Shown here piece by piece: positions 1 through 5,388 of a stretch of 8,389 nt of DNA. The translations under genes and the position numbers were made by a program. Within the stretch, counting starts at the first letter, position 1; every line of letters begins with the position of its first letter. The stretch spans positions 1 to 8,389 of the forward strand of contig CAYXVU010000255.1 of assembly GCA_964468725.1 (NCBI GenBank), read 5' to 3'. Origin of the DNA: CAYXVU01 sp964468725. Its GTDB lineage: Bacteria > Acidobacteriota > Blastocatellia > UBA7656. The notes under the pieces were generated by a model. That model did not search any database and was not told where the DNA came from. It worked only from the letters and a program-made list of their open reading frames with translations.

Positions 1-225
1 AACGAAATCGAGTTTCTTCTCGATCTGCGAGGCGTGACCTACATCAGCAGTACGGGTGTCGGCAGCTTGATTAAATGCTATCGCGCCGTCCTCAAACAGA
101 AAGGGCACGTAAAGTTACTCTCTCCGTCGCAATCGGTACGAAACATCCTGGCTATCTCCAAACTCGATGGCGTGTTTGAAATCTTTTCGGATGAAAAAAC
201 GGCGCTCGCGAGTTTCAAAGGGTAA
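1..225 (+). CDS. STAS-domain protein, anti-anti-sigma factor type (5' end missing)
   Basis: The frame is open from base 1, so the gene begins outside the window; the GTG at 34 lies inside the domain and is not the start. The visible 74 residues carry the core of a STAS domain: a hydrophobic strand (FLLDLRGV) followed by YISSTGVGSL, then an amphipathic helix and a strand-helix tail. In SpoIIAA/RsbV proteins this loop is DSSGLG and its second Ser is phosphorylated by a cognate kinase. Here the equivalent residue is Thr (codon at 52-54) and the Asp is replaced by Ser, a common variant in STAS proteins outside Bacillus. The likely role is cytoplasmic partner switching with an anti-sigma kinase, as seen in stress or exopolysaccharide control. 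No kinase or sigma factor is visible here, so the partner is unknown. The gene ends at TAA 223-225, directly against the stop of the opposing gene. The family call is firm; the pathway is not. Confidence 0.88.
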   Translation, partial: NEIEFLLDLRGVTYISSTGVGSLIKCYRAVLKQKGHVKLLSPSQSVRNILAISKLDGVFEIFSDEKTALASFKG

Positions 226-265
226 TCAGCCATAGACCAAACTATCCGGCTTCTTACCCTTTTTT
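217..265 (+). terminator. Intrinsic terminator of the STAS gene, overlapping the opposing gene
   Basis: AAAGGGTAA (217-225) and TTACCCTTT (254-262) form a perfect 9-bp stem, and the right arm runs into six T residues (260-265) on the + strand. The 28-nt interior can form further pairs (GCC 229-231 with GGC 248-250, ATAG 232-235 with CTAT 242-245). The left arm contains the STAS stop codon, and the right arm lies in the C-terminal Lys-rich codons of the opposing gene. Stem plus T-tract is the classic rho-independent layout; the long interior makes it weaker than a compact hairpin. Confidence 0.6.
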
Positions 266-459
266 GGCTCCTCGTTAGGTTTGTTCGGCCTCTCTTCGGG
301 TTTCTTCTCTTTCTCTCTCACTCGGGCTGGGCCGGGCGGATCTTTTTTCTTCTGCTCCCCTTTTTTCTGGTCATCCACATTCAACGCCAATGCTGATGTG
401 CAGAGCACACCTTGAAGCGTGAAGAGTAAGAGAAAAATGATGAGTGCAACCTTCTTCAT
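226..459 (-). CDS. Small exported Lys/Pro/Glu-rich protein, function unknown
   Basis: A 77-residue protein. Residues 1-25 form a standard Sec signal peptide: MKK, a hydrophobic core (VALIIFLLLFTLQGVL), then TSALA with an Ala-x-Ala cleavage site before LNVDD. The Cys near residue 20 has no lipobox, so lipidation is unlikely. The mature part is about 50 residues of low-complexity charged sequence rich in Lys, Glu and Pro (KKDPPGP, EKKPEERPNKP, KKGKKPD), probably disordered and lying outside the cytoplasmic membrane. The start ATG (457-459) has AGGG 7 nt upstream (467-470) and a fair promoter further up. The gene stands alone; its TGA (226-228) touches the TAA of the convergent STAS gene. I recall short secreted proteins of this composition from acidobacterial genomes but know no function. 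The signal peptide and good start make it likely real despite its size. Confidence 0.7.
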   Translation of the reverse strand: MKKVALIIFLLLFTLQGVLCTSALALNVDDQKKGEQKKKDPPGPARVREKEKKPEERPNKPNEEPKKGKKPDSLVYG

Positions 460-518
460 ATAACTACCCTGCTTCGTATTCTGACTCCATTCAATGGCCG
501 GCGAAGAGATTGGCCTCT

Positions 519-546
519 AGCATACCACCAATCACCCGAATGTAAA
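519..546 (-). promoter_or_regulatory. Candidate sigma70 promoter for the small exported protein
   Basis: On the minus strand TTTACA (541-546; 5 of 6 match to TTGACA) is followed after 16 nt by TATGCT (519-524; 4 of 6 match to TATAAT). Transcription would start near 512 and leave a leader of about 50 nt before the ATG at 459. Spacing and position are right; the -10 box is imperfect. Confidence 0.45.
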
Positions 547-828
547 CTCCTACTTCGGTTGCCAGCCCTCCACAACTCTTGGCAGGGCAATCGCAATGCC
601 GAAAGGCTCTCTTCGGCAAACCTTGAAAGCAGGTGATTTATATTTTGAGCCGAATAAACTCAACGGGCTCAGCGCACCGTTTCAGACTTCGATTACACGT
701 TTTAGTGCGCTAGGCAGAGGTAAGCAAGGTTGCGGAATCGTTGTTGAAAAAGGTTTGTGGCACAAAGCGCAGGCGCGTGCCTGCGCACAATCCAGCCTGC
801 GTGATTTGACAGCAGATTGGTGAACCCA
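547..828. other. Gene-free stretch with four inverted repeats
   Basis: No convincing gene is present. Four perfect inverted repeats follow one another: GCCGAA/TTCGGC (598-603 and 612-617, 8-nt loop), TGAGCC/GGCTCA (646-651 and 666-671, 14-nt loop), AGCGCAC/GTGCGCT (671-677 and 705-711, 27-nt interior), and GCGCAGGC/GCCTGCGC (767-774 and 779-786, 4-nt loop). The second and third share base 671 and so are mutually exclusive at their edge. The last is a likely terminator for the HU gene. Whether the others belong to a structured transcript or are chance cannot be told by eye. A 75-codon open frame (596-823, +) lacks a good ribosome binding site and recognisable sequence and is not called. Confidence 0.5.
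763..786 (-). terminator. Probable terminator downstream of the HU gene
   Basis: Read on the minus strand, GCGCAGGC, loop ACGC, GCCTGCGC forms a perfect, very GC-rich 8-bp hairpin that starts 43 nt after the HU stop codon. It is followed by TTTGTG, only a weak T-tract, so termination may be partial or factor-assisted. Confidence 0.5.
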
Positions 829-1113
829 TCACTTCCGACGTTTGTTGATGGCGTCCTTCAGATGTTTACCCGCAGCAAAGCGAACCGCCTTGGCAGCCGG
901 AATCTTCATCGCTTCGCTGGTATAGGGATTATGCCCGCGGCGCGCTTTGCGATGACTGATGGCAAAAGTGCCAAACCCCACCAGAGTTACCTTTCTGCCC
1001 TTTCGCAGGCTATCCGTGATTGCTCCTTTAACCGCATTGATAGCGCGCTCTGCTTCCGCTTTGGTGATGGAAGCCGAACGCGCAACCTTTTCAATCAAGT
1101 CTCCTTGATTCAT
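829..1113 (-). CDS. hup: HU-family nucleoid DNA-binding protein
   Basis: A 94-residue HU-type histone-like protein, expected to bind and bend chromosomal DNA as a dimer. The N-terminal dimerisation helices (NQGDLIEKVARS, ITKAEAERAINAVKGAI) are followed by the family signature GFGTF (46-50), the basic DNA-binding arm (RKARRGHNP) with the intercalating Pro at residue 63, then IPAAKAVRF and the closing helix GKHLKDAIN. Length and motif order match typical HU (90-95 residues). It could be an IHF-like paralogue, but nothing visible favours that. The frame is open a further 32 codons upstream, but the start is placed at ATG 1111-1113: AGGAGG sits 4 nt before it, the protein then starts as HU should, and the longer form would reach back into the promoter at 1181-1209. 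Stop is TGA at 829-831. The gene has its own promoter and a hairpin downstream, so it is probably monocistronic and well expressed. Confidence 0.95.
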   Translation of the reverse strand: MNQGDLIEKVARSASITKAEAERAINAVKGAITDSLRKGRKVTLVGFGTFAISHRKARRGHNPYTSEAMKIPAAKAVRFAAGKHLKDAINKRRK

Positions 1114-1117
1114 TGTT

Positions 1118-1123
1118 CCTCCT
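1118..1123 (-). promoter_or_regulatory. Ribosome binding site fixing the HU start
   Basis: AGGAGG lies 4 nt upstream of ATG 1111-1113 on the minus strand, a full match to the anti-Shine-Dalgarno sequence. It rules out the longer 126-codon reading. Confidence 0.85.
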
Positions 1124-1180
1124 AAATGTCGTGGTGCAATCTCAGGGTCGCTACCATATCTAGTATCCGCACTGTCGCGC

Positions 1181-1209
1181 TTTATAGCAGGTAGTCGGGC
1201 AAGTGTCAA
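1181..1209 (-). promoter_or_regulatory. Strong sigma70 promoter of the HU gene
   Basis: On the minus strand TTGACA (1204-1209, perfect) is followed after exactly 17 nt by TATAAA (1181-1186, 5 of 6 match). The predicted transcript start is near 1174, giving a leader of about 60 nt. This is the best promoter in the window, fitting an abundant nucleoid protein. It separates HU from the dehydrogenase gene 143 bp upstream. Confidence 0.85.
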
Positions 1210-1256
1210 CTAATTTCTTCGCGTACAAACCCCGAAACAGGTTCTGGAAGCCTCAT

Positions 1257-2273
1257 TCAAGGTTTTACTATCTCAGGAAGCAAGGGGAAAAGAAGCACTT
1301 TGCGAGAGCAGGGCAGGGCTGCCTGCTCGAAAGCCTGCAATCCATCGGCGAGAGAAAGCCGGTGCGAAATAAACGGCGCGACATCGACGGTTCGCGTCGT
1401 CAACAAGTTAATTGCCGCAGAGAAATGGCCACAACGAGAGCCAATCAAGCGGATTTCCTTCACCACCAAAAGGGAGAGATCAATTGGCGTCGGACGATGG
1501 TGAGTGGACTTCAAAACTAATACCCCTTGCGGTTTCAAGAGCCGCAACGCGAGAGGCAAACCGGTGGGCGAACCACTTGCTTCAATCACCACATCGAAGC
1601 TCTTCTCCATCTGGATCGCAAGCCTTTCAACGGGCAAATCTTGTGGTCTCGCGGCCTCACCGTTGAGTTGCAAGACCTGCGCTCCGTATTGACGCGCCAG
1701 CGCTAGCTTCTCTTCATGCTTTCCGATCATGGTAAGCGAGCAGCCGGTTTGCGCAAGGACAAGCAAAATCAGTTGCGCAAGTTTGCCGTCGCCAATCACG
1801 GCAACCTGCGCCGAAGTGCCAATCTCGACTTGCTCAAGGATGTGGCAGGCAGCCGCAAGCGGCTCGATAAATACGGCCTGCTCATTGCTAATGGTGTCCG
1901 GCACTGCCAACAGATTATCAACCGGCAGCGATAGGTAGTCGGCAAAAGCCCCATCGCGCCCTTTGATGCCGAGCACCGTTCGCGCAGCACAGTGGCGGGA
2001 GTCGCCTGTCTGACAGAGAGTGCACTGCCGGCAACCGACATTAATTTCGCCGACAACACGCTTGTCGATCCAATCGGGCGTCTCAGCTTCAGCAACCCGA
2101 CCAACAAATTCATGGCCGAGAATGCCTCGATAACCGGCATACCCTTTAACAATCTCCAAATCCGTATTGCAGATGCCTGCGCACAGCACTTCGATCAGTG
2201 CCTCTCCGGCGCGGCGGGGCACAGGAGCGGCGTCGGTTAGGGTCAACTGGCCATCAAATTGTAGAGCTCTCAT
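1257..2273 (-). CDS. Zinc-dependent medium-chain dehydrogenase/reductase (alcohol or polyol dehydrogenase-like)
   Basis: A 338-residue MDR-superfamily enzyme, probably a cytoplasmic NAD(P)-dependent alcohol/aldehyde or polyol oxidoreductase. Catalytic zinc ligands are visible: Cys35 (CAGICNTD), His54-Glu55 (GHEFVG) and Glu137 (EPLAAA). The structural zinc lobe has Cys81, 84, 87 and 95 spaced C-x2-C-x2-C-x7-C. The Rossmann fold follows (VIGDGKLAQL, about 159-168). After its second strand comes IGKHEEK rather than an acidic residue, which hints at NADP(H), an inference only. Residues such as ICNTDLEIVKGY and KSTHH recall the uncharacterised 'MDR_like' group near threonine dehydrogenase; the substrate cannot be named. 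The start is ATG 2271-2273 because GGAGGG stands 6 nt upstream and the protein then opens like its family (MRALQFDG); the open frame extends 39 codons further without family sequence. No obvious terminator precedes the HU promoter, so read-through into HU is possible. Confidence 0.9.
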   Translation of the reverse strand: MRALQFDGQLTLTDAAPVPRRAGEALIEVLCAGICNTDLEIVKGYAGYRGILGHEFVGRVAEAETPDWIDKRVVGEINVGCRQCTLCQTGDSRHCAARTVLGIKGRDGAFADYLSLPVDNLLAVPDTISNEQAVFIEPLAAACHILEQVEIGTSAQVAVIGDGKLAQLILLVLAQTGCSLTMIGKHEEKLALARQYGAQVLQLNGEAARPQDLPVERLAIQMEKSFDVVIEASGSPTGLPLALRLLKPQGVLVLKSTHHRPTPIDLSLLVVKEIRLIGSRCGHFSAAINLLTTRTVDVAPFISHRLSLADGLQAFEQAALPCSRKVLLFPLLPEIVKP

Positions 2274-2279
2274 ACCGTT

Positions 2280-2285
2280 CCCTCC
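2280..2285 (-). promoter_or_regulatory. Ribosome binding site fixing the dehydrogenase start
   Basis: GGAGGG stands 6 nt upstream of ATG 2271-2273 on the minus strand. This selects the 338-residue form over the longer open frame reaching 2390. Confidence 0.8.
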
Positions 2286-2320
2286 ATCCGCTTGCATTCG
2301 CCGGATACGTGAAACCAAAC

Positions 2321-2332
2321 CTCCGCGCGGAG
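2321..2332. repeat. 12-bp perfect palindrome in the divergent dehydrogenase/mpl region
   Basis: CTCCGCGCGGAG equals its own reverse complement and lies between the divergent starts of the dehydrogenase (2273) and mpl (2441). It is followed on the + strand by ATTTTTTC. It would lie in or near the dehydrogenase leader, so it might be an operator; as a hairpin the stem is only 4 bp. A role is not shown. Confidence 0.4.
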
Positions 2333-2379
2333 ATTTTTTCATAAGCTCATTAGCCGTGCAAGCAACCGGTCTGCGCAGC

Positions 2380-2409
2380 TTTTCAAGCAAACTTTCGCGC
2401 AGTTATACT
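2380..2409 (+). promoter_or_regulatory. Candidate sigma70 promoter of mpl
   Basis: TTTTCA (2380-2385; 4 of 6 match) is followed after 18 nt by TATACT (2404-2409; 5 of 6 match to TATAAT). Transcription would begin near 2416, about 25 nt before the TTG start codon, just leaving room for the ribosome binding site. Confidence 0.55.
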
Positions 2410-2427
2410 CAGGGCTTATCGAATTAC

Positions 2428-2433
2428 GAGGAG
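2428..2433 (+). promoter_or_regulatory. Ribosome binding site supporting the TTG start of mpl
   Basis: GAGGAG lies 7 nt upstream of TTG 2441-2443. Its good match and spacing justify the rare start codon. Confidence 0.75.
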
Positions 2434-2440
2434 AGTTCTA

Positions 2441-3844
2441 TTGAAAAAAAAGCACTATCATCTGATCGGAATTTGCGGCACAGCGATGGCTTCGCTGGCT
2501 GGCATGCTCAAAGCGCAAGGTCACGAGGTCACCGGTTCCGATGAGAATGTCTATCCGCCGATGTCGACCGAGTTGGAGCGGTTGAGGATTTCGGTCTCCC
2601 AGGGCTTTCGCCCGGAGAATCTCACTCCGCGCCCGGATGTCGTCGTCGTCGGCAATGCCATCATGCGGCGCAATCCCGAACTTGAATACGTCCTCAATGA
2701 AAAGTTGTACTACACTTCGATGGCCGCCGTCGTCAAAGAGAACTTCATCCGCAATCGGTATTCGGTGGTCATCGCGGGCACTCACGGAAAGACGACGACC
2801 ACCTCACTAATGGCCTGGGCAATGGAGAAAGCGGGCGTCCATCCTGCCTTTCTCATCGGCGGCGTTGCTGAAAATTTTCAATCCTCTTTTCGCGTAACGG
2901 AGAGCCGTTACTTCGTCATCGAAGGCGATGAATATGACACGGCCTACTTTGATAAAGGGCCGAAATTCATGCATTACCTGCCCGATCTGGTCACCCTCAA
3001 TAATGTTGAGTTCGATCACGCAGACATCTACCGAGACCTCGAAGCCGTCAAGTTTGCCTTCAGCCGGTTGATCAATCTGATTCCGATGCGTGGCCATCTC
3101 ATTGCCGGATGGGACTCGCCAATCGTTCGCGAGTTGACTACCACTTACGCGCTCTCTGCCGTCGAGACCTTCGGCTTAGAAGAGGGAGCCCGATGGCAAG
3201 CGGAGTCCATAGATTTTGCGAGTGAGATGACGAGTTTTGCGGTGACGGTTGATGGCCATCACTATGGTCGCTATCAAACGCCGTTGGTCGGTGAATTCAA
3301 TATCCGCAATTGCCTCGGCGTCATTGCGGCTTGCGAAGCTCTCGGTCTAGATCGCCAAGCCGTCGCTGACGCGCTTGCAGATTTTAAGAGCGTGAAGCGC
3401 CGGATGCAGGTGCGTGGTATAGCGCGCGGGGTTACGGTCATTGATGATTTTGCGCATCATCCGACAGCAGTGCAACAGACGCTACGCGCGGCGCGACACA
3501 AATATCCGCATCGCCGAATCATCGCGGTCTTCGAGCCACGATCCTACACGGCGCAACGTAAAGAGTTTCAGAAAGCCTTTGAATCGGCGCTAGCGGAAGC
3601 GGAGATGATCGTGCTCGGCCCGTTGTTTCACCCCGAACGCTACACGGCAGAGACAGGCATCGCGCCGGACGAGATGATTGCATCGCTTCGGCAACGCGGG
3701 CGCGATGCCGAGTACGCGGCCACTTTCGACAGCCTTATTCCGACTCTCGTACCGCGGCTGCAATCAGGGGATGTCGTAGTCATTATGTCAAATGGTTCAT
3801 TCGGCGGCATCCATGACAAACTGCTTGGCGCATTGAACGAGTAA
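2441..3844 (+). CDS. mpl: UDP-N-acetylmuramate:L-alanyl-gamma-D-glutamyl-meso-diaminopimelate ligase
   Basis: Mpl joins the recycled tripeptide L-Ala-gamma-D-Glu-meso-DAP to UDP-MurNAc using ATP, returning old cell-wall peptide to peptidoglycan synthesis in the cytoplasm. The 467 residues have the three Mur-ligase parts. The UDP-binding N-terminal domain has GICGTAMASLAG (10-21) and GSDENVYPPMST, the latter typical of Mpl rather than MurC. The ATP-binding centre has the P-loop GTHGKTTTT (113-121), EGDEYDTAYFDK (161-172) and LNNVEFDHADIY. The C-terminal domain has DDFAHHPTA (335-343), FEPRS and MSNGSFGGIH. These match E. coli Mpl closely from memory; MurC is the main alternative but lacks these blocks. 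The start is TTG, supported by GAGGAG 7 nt upstream and by protein length. Codons 2-4 contain an A8 run. The gene has its own promoter and ends 12 bp from the convergent DUF1232 gene. Confidence 0.94.
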   Translation: MKKKHYHLIGICGTAMASLAGMLKAQGHEVTGSDENVYPPMSTELERLRISVSQGFRPENLTPRPDVVVVGNAIMRRNPELEYVLNEKLYYTSMAAVVKENFIRNRYSVVIAGTHGKTTTTSLMAWAMEKAGVHPAFLIGGVAENFQSSFRVTESRYFVIEGDEYDTAYFDKGPKFMHYLPDLVTLNNVEFDHADIYRDLEAVKFAFSRLINLIPMRGHLIAGWDSPIVRELTTTYALSAVETFGLEEGARWQAESIDFASEMTSFAVTVDGHHYGRYQTPLVGEFNIRNCLGVIAACEALGLDRQAVADALADFKSVKRRMQVRGIARGVTVIDDFAHHPTAVQQTLRAARHKYPHRRIIAVFEPRSYTAQRKEFQKAFESALAEAEMIVLGPLFHPERYTAETGIAPDEMIASLRQRGRDAEYAATFDSLIPTLVPRLQSGDVVVIMSNGSFGGIHDKLLGALNE

Positions 3845-3865
3845 GCGAGTCGTCAGTTACTCGTT
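3836..3865. terminator. Inverted repeat containing both stop codons of convergent genes
   Basis: AACGAGTAA (3836-3844) and TTACTCGTT (3857-3865) form a perfect 9-bp stem with a 12-nt loop, extendable by a G-T and a T-A pair. The left arm is the last codons of mpl (Asn-Glu-stop); the right arm, read on the minus strand, is the last codons of the DUF1232 gene (again Asn-Glu-stop). Neither side has a T-tract, so it is at best a factor-dependent or weak bidirectional terminator, or a 3'-end stabilising hairpin. Confidence 0.45.
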
Positions 3866-4285
3866 TACGGCTGGCGGAGTCGCAACCGCCACCAGTTTGG
3901 CTTTCGGTTCGATGCGTCCGACCAACACATTCTTGAGCCGCTGAGGAAGAAAGTACTCTGCGATGCGGGCGATGTTAGTGACCAAATCTTTGATATTCGA
4001 TTCGCCCTTCCAGTGATGTAGAACCACCAAGCGGTCGGCGCGATTGAGCAGGCGCAGAACAGAGATGGCGATCAGATAGGCATCGTCCACTTGCCCGATG
4101 AATGGGATGAAATCCGGCAGCACGTCAATCGGTGCGATGACATAGAGAATCGTCCCGGCAAGGATCGCTTTATCGGCTGACGAGACGCGCGCATCCTTGA
4201 GCAAGCTCAACAACAGGCGCATCAGATTCGGGATAAAGAGCAACAACTCGCGCATTCTCTTTTTCATCGTGACAGGTTTCGCCAT
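3857..4285 (-). CDS. DUF1232 (YkvA-like) small membrane protein
   Basis: A 142-residue protein with the DUF1232 core at about residues 36-73: DKAILAGTILYVIAPIDVLPDFIPFIGQVDDAYLI. The hallmark 'Y-x(4)-P-x-D-x(2)-P-D' segment is hydrophobic and the protein is expected to sit at or in the inner membrane. A further hydrophobic stretch lies at residues 14-29 (LLLFIPNLMRLLLSLL). The C-terminal 50 residues are soluble and basic. The molecular role of the family is not established. The first ATG (4283-4285) is chosen because GGGAGAG stands 5 nt upstream; the second Met (codon 7) has no such site. It has its own promoter (4326-4354) and is convergent with mpl, ending inside a shared inverted repeat, so it is probably monocistronic. 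Nothing nearby points to a partner. Confidence 0.85.
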   Translation of the reverse strand: MAKPVTMKKRMRELLLFIPNLMRLLLSLLKDARVSSADKAILAGTILYVIAPIDVLPDFIPFIGQVDDAYLIAISVLRLLNRADRLVVLHHWKGESNIKDLVTNIARIAEYFLPQRLKNVLVGRIEPKAKLVAVATPPAVNE

Positions 4286-4325
4286 TTTATCTCTCCCTCT
4301 GCAAATCAGCGGATGTTAGATTCCG

Positions 4326-4354
4326 ATTCTATGGCTAGCCGATGCCCGCGTCAA
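4326..4354 (-). promoter_or_regulatory. Sigma70 promoter of the DUF1232 gene
   Basis: On the minus strand TTGACG (4349-4354; 5 of 6 match) is followed after 17 nt by TAGAAT (4326-4331; 5 of 6 match). The predicted start near 4319 gives a leader of about 35 nt. Optimal spacing makes this convincing. Confidence 0.75.
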
Positions 4355-4382
4355 TTTTGCGACACGATATTTTCAGGAGCGT

Positions 4383-4432
4383 AAAAACAAGAAGCGCAGA
4401 GTTCGTCGCAATCTGCGAGTCGAACTCTGCGC
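4383..4432 (-). terminator. Strong intrinsic terminator of the unknown exported protein gene
   Basis: GCGCAGAGTTCG (4394-4405) pairs perfectly with CGAACTCTGCGC (4421-4432) over 12 bp. Inside, TCGCA (4406-4410) pairs with TGCGA (4414-4418) across a 3-nt loop, leaving a 2-nt bulge, so the hairpin totals 17 bp. On the minus strand it is followed by TTCTTGTTTTT. It begins 27 nt after the stop of the gene at 4460 and insulates the DUF1232 promoter. Confidence 0.88.
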
Positions 4433-4459
4433 GAGGAGGAGAATAGTTGCCAGTGTGGC

Positions 4460-5218
4460 TTAAAACTTTTCAAACGGCGGTCGCAAAAACGGCACCGGGA
4501 GCGTCAGAGGTTCGACCGACGGTCTTGCTGAGCACGGATTCGGTTTCAGGTTCACTTCAGATTCCGTTTGCACCGGCTCAAACTTCGGTTGTGGTTCGGT
4601 AAGCGGTGTCGCCGTCAGAATAATCTCCGTCTCGCTGAACGGTTCCAAAAGCGTCTCGGCTTCGATGTTGATGACCCCTTCAGAGAATTCCACGGTAAAG
4701 GGAGAAGAGCCTTCCTCAAAGTTCAGTGCGTTCTCGGCCTCTGCCACTTCCGGCGCAGGAATTGGCGCGGCAACTGCCGGTTCAATAACCGGACGCACTT
4801 TCGCTAGGATCTCTTTGCGCTTCACCTTTTTCAGCTTGCTAACGCGCTGTGATACCGAAGTCAATTGATAGCGGTTGGTCGTCTGCTCGGCCAGTTGACG
4901 CGCGCTCAACTCGCTTGCGTCACCCTCTTCAAAAACCGGTTCGAGTTGACAGCGCAGCCCTTCGGAAGCCAACGATTTCTCCGATGAGTCGAGCGGCTCG
5001 CTTTCGCTGCGAACATAAAGATGGGCAGGGTTGATCGTGCCTTGACTGAAAGCAAACGATCCGGCCACTTGTGTCCAGGTGATAATCAGGGAATTCATCT
5101 TCGAGCAGAGGCGTGATTGTATCCCACATTCTCCGACCGAGAATGGTGCGATAACCAGGCTCAAAGCCAGAAGCCCGATGCCACAAGCCAACTTGGTTGA
5201 TCGCTCTACCTTTCTCAT
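4460..5218 (-). CDS. Unrecognised exported or membrane-anchored protein
   Basis: I do not recognise this 252-residue protein. Residues 1-9 are basic (MRKVERSTK), followed by a hydrophobic stretch (CGIGLLALSLVIAPFSV, about 12-28), so it carries a Sec signal peptide or an N-terminal anchor. Cys12 precedes the hydrophobic core and is not a lipobox. The exterior part has a Ser/Glu-rich segment (about 70-110), a very basic patch (SKLKKVKRKEILAKVRP, near 125-140), then an acidic Pro/Glu/Thr-rich second half that looks disordered, ending in the Pro/Phe-rich FLRPPFEKF. No catalytic motif or repeat family is visible. The start ATG 5216-5218 has GGGAG 8 nt upstream; the frame extends 9 codons to a TTG with no support. 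It has a strong terminator of its own and about 300 bp of hairpin-rich DNA upstream; a TAGAAT -10-like box lies at 5277-5282 but no matching -35 was found. A competing frame (4929-5264, -) was judged a shadow. Confidence 0.7.
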   Translation of the reverse strand: MRKVERSTKLACGIGLLALSLVIAPFSVGECGIQSRLCSKMNSLIITWTQVAGSFAFSQGTINPAHLYVRSESEPLDSSEKSLASEGLRCQLEPVFEEGDASELSARQLAEQTTNRYQLTSVSQRVSKLKKVKRKEILAKVRPVIEPAVAAPIPAPEVAEAENALNFEEGSSPFTVEFSEGVINIEAETLLEPFSETEIILTATPLTEPQPKFEPVQTESEVNLKPNPCSARPSVEPLTLPVPFLRPPFEKF

Positions 5219-5226
5219 AACAGTTT

Positions 5227-5231
5227 CTCCC
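5227..5231 (-). promoter_or_regulatory. Ribosome binding site fixing the start of the unknown exported protein
   Basis: GGGAG lies 8 nt upstream of ATG 5216-5218 on the minus strand. It favours the 252-residue form, which opens with a proper signal peptide, over the upstream TTG. Confidence 0.65.
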
Positions 5232-5362
5232 GTGCGGATCGGCAAGAAAACACCGCAGCTTCACCCTTGATTGCCAATTCTAACGCAGAAGGTTCCGTAA
5301 AGTTCGTCCGCTACGGCGTTTTTACGTTTTTTTTACAATCCGAATTTTCGGACACTTTCTAC

Positions 5363-5386
5363 GCGGTCACTCGGTTAGTGACCCGC
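5363..5386. repeat. Inverted repeat, operator-like or hairpin
   Basis: GGTCACT (5365-5371) and AGTGACC (5377-5383) are a perfect 7-bp inverted repeat with 5-nt spacing, extended by two more pairs (GC 5363-5364 with GC 5385-5386) past a bulged C. Size and spacing would fit a dimeric regulator site about 150 bp upstream of the exported protein gene, or an RNA stem. Confidence 0.45.
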
Positions 5387-5388
5387 TC

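Noticed and set aside
596..823. 75-codon open frame on the + strand in the HU downstream region
   Set aside because: No good ribosome binding site, no recognisable sequence, and it runs through four inverted repeats; composition does not look coding.
1796..2152. 118-codon minus-strand frame inside the dehydrogenase
   Set aside because: Out of frame with the intact MDR gene, whose zinc and cofactor motifs are all present.
2321..2340. CTCCGCGCGGAG followed by ATTTTTTC as a terminator
   Set aside because: As a hairpin the stem is only 4 bp with a 4-nt loop, and no + strand gene lies upstream; kept only as a palindrome.
4929..5264. 111-codon minus-strand frame overlapping the exported protein gene, with a fairly protein-like middle part
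   Set aside because: It lacks a convincing ribosome binding site and overlaps a frame with a proper signal peptide, start site and terminator; treated as a shadow.
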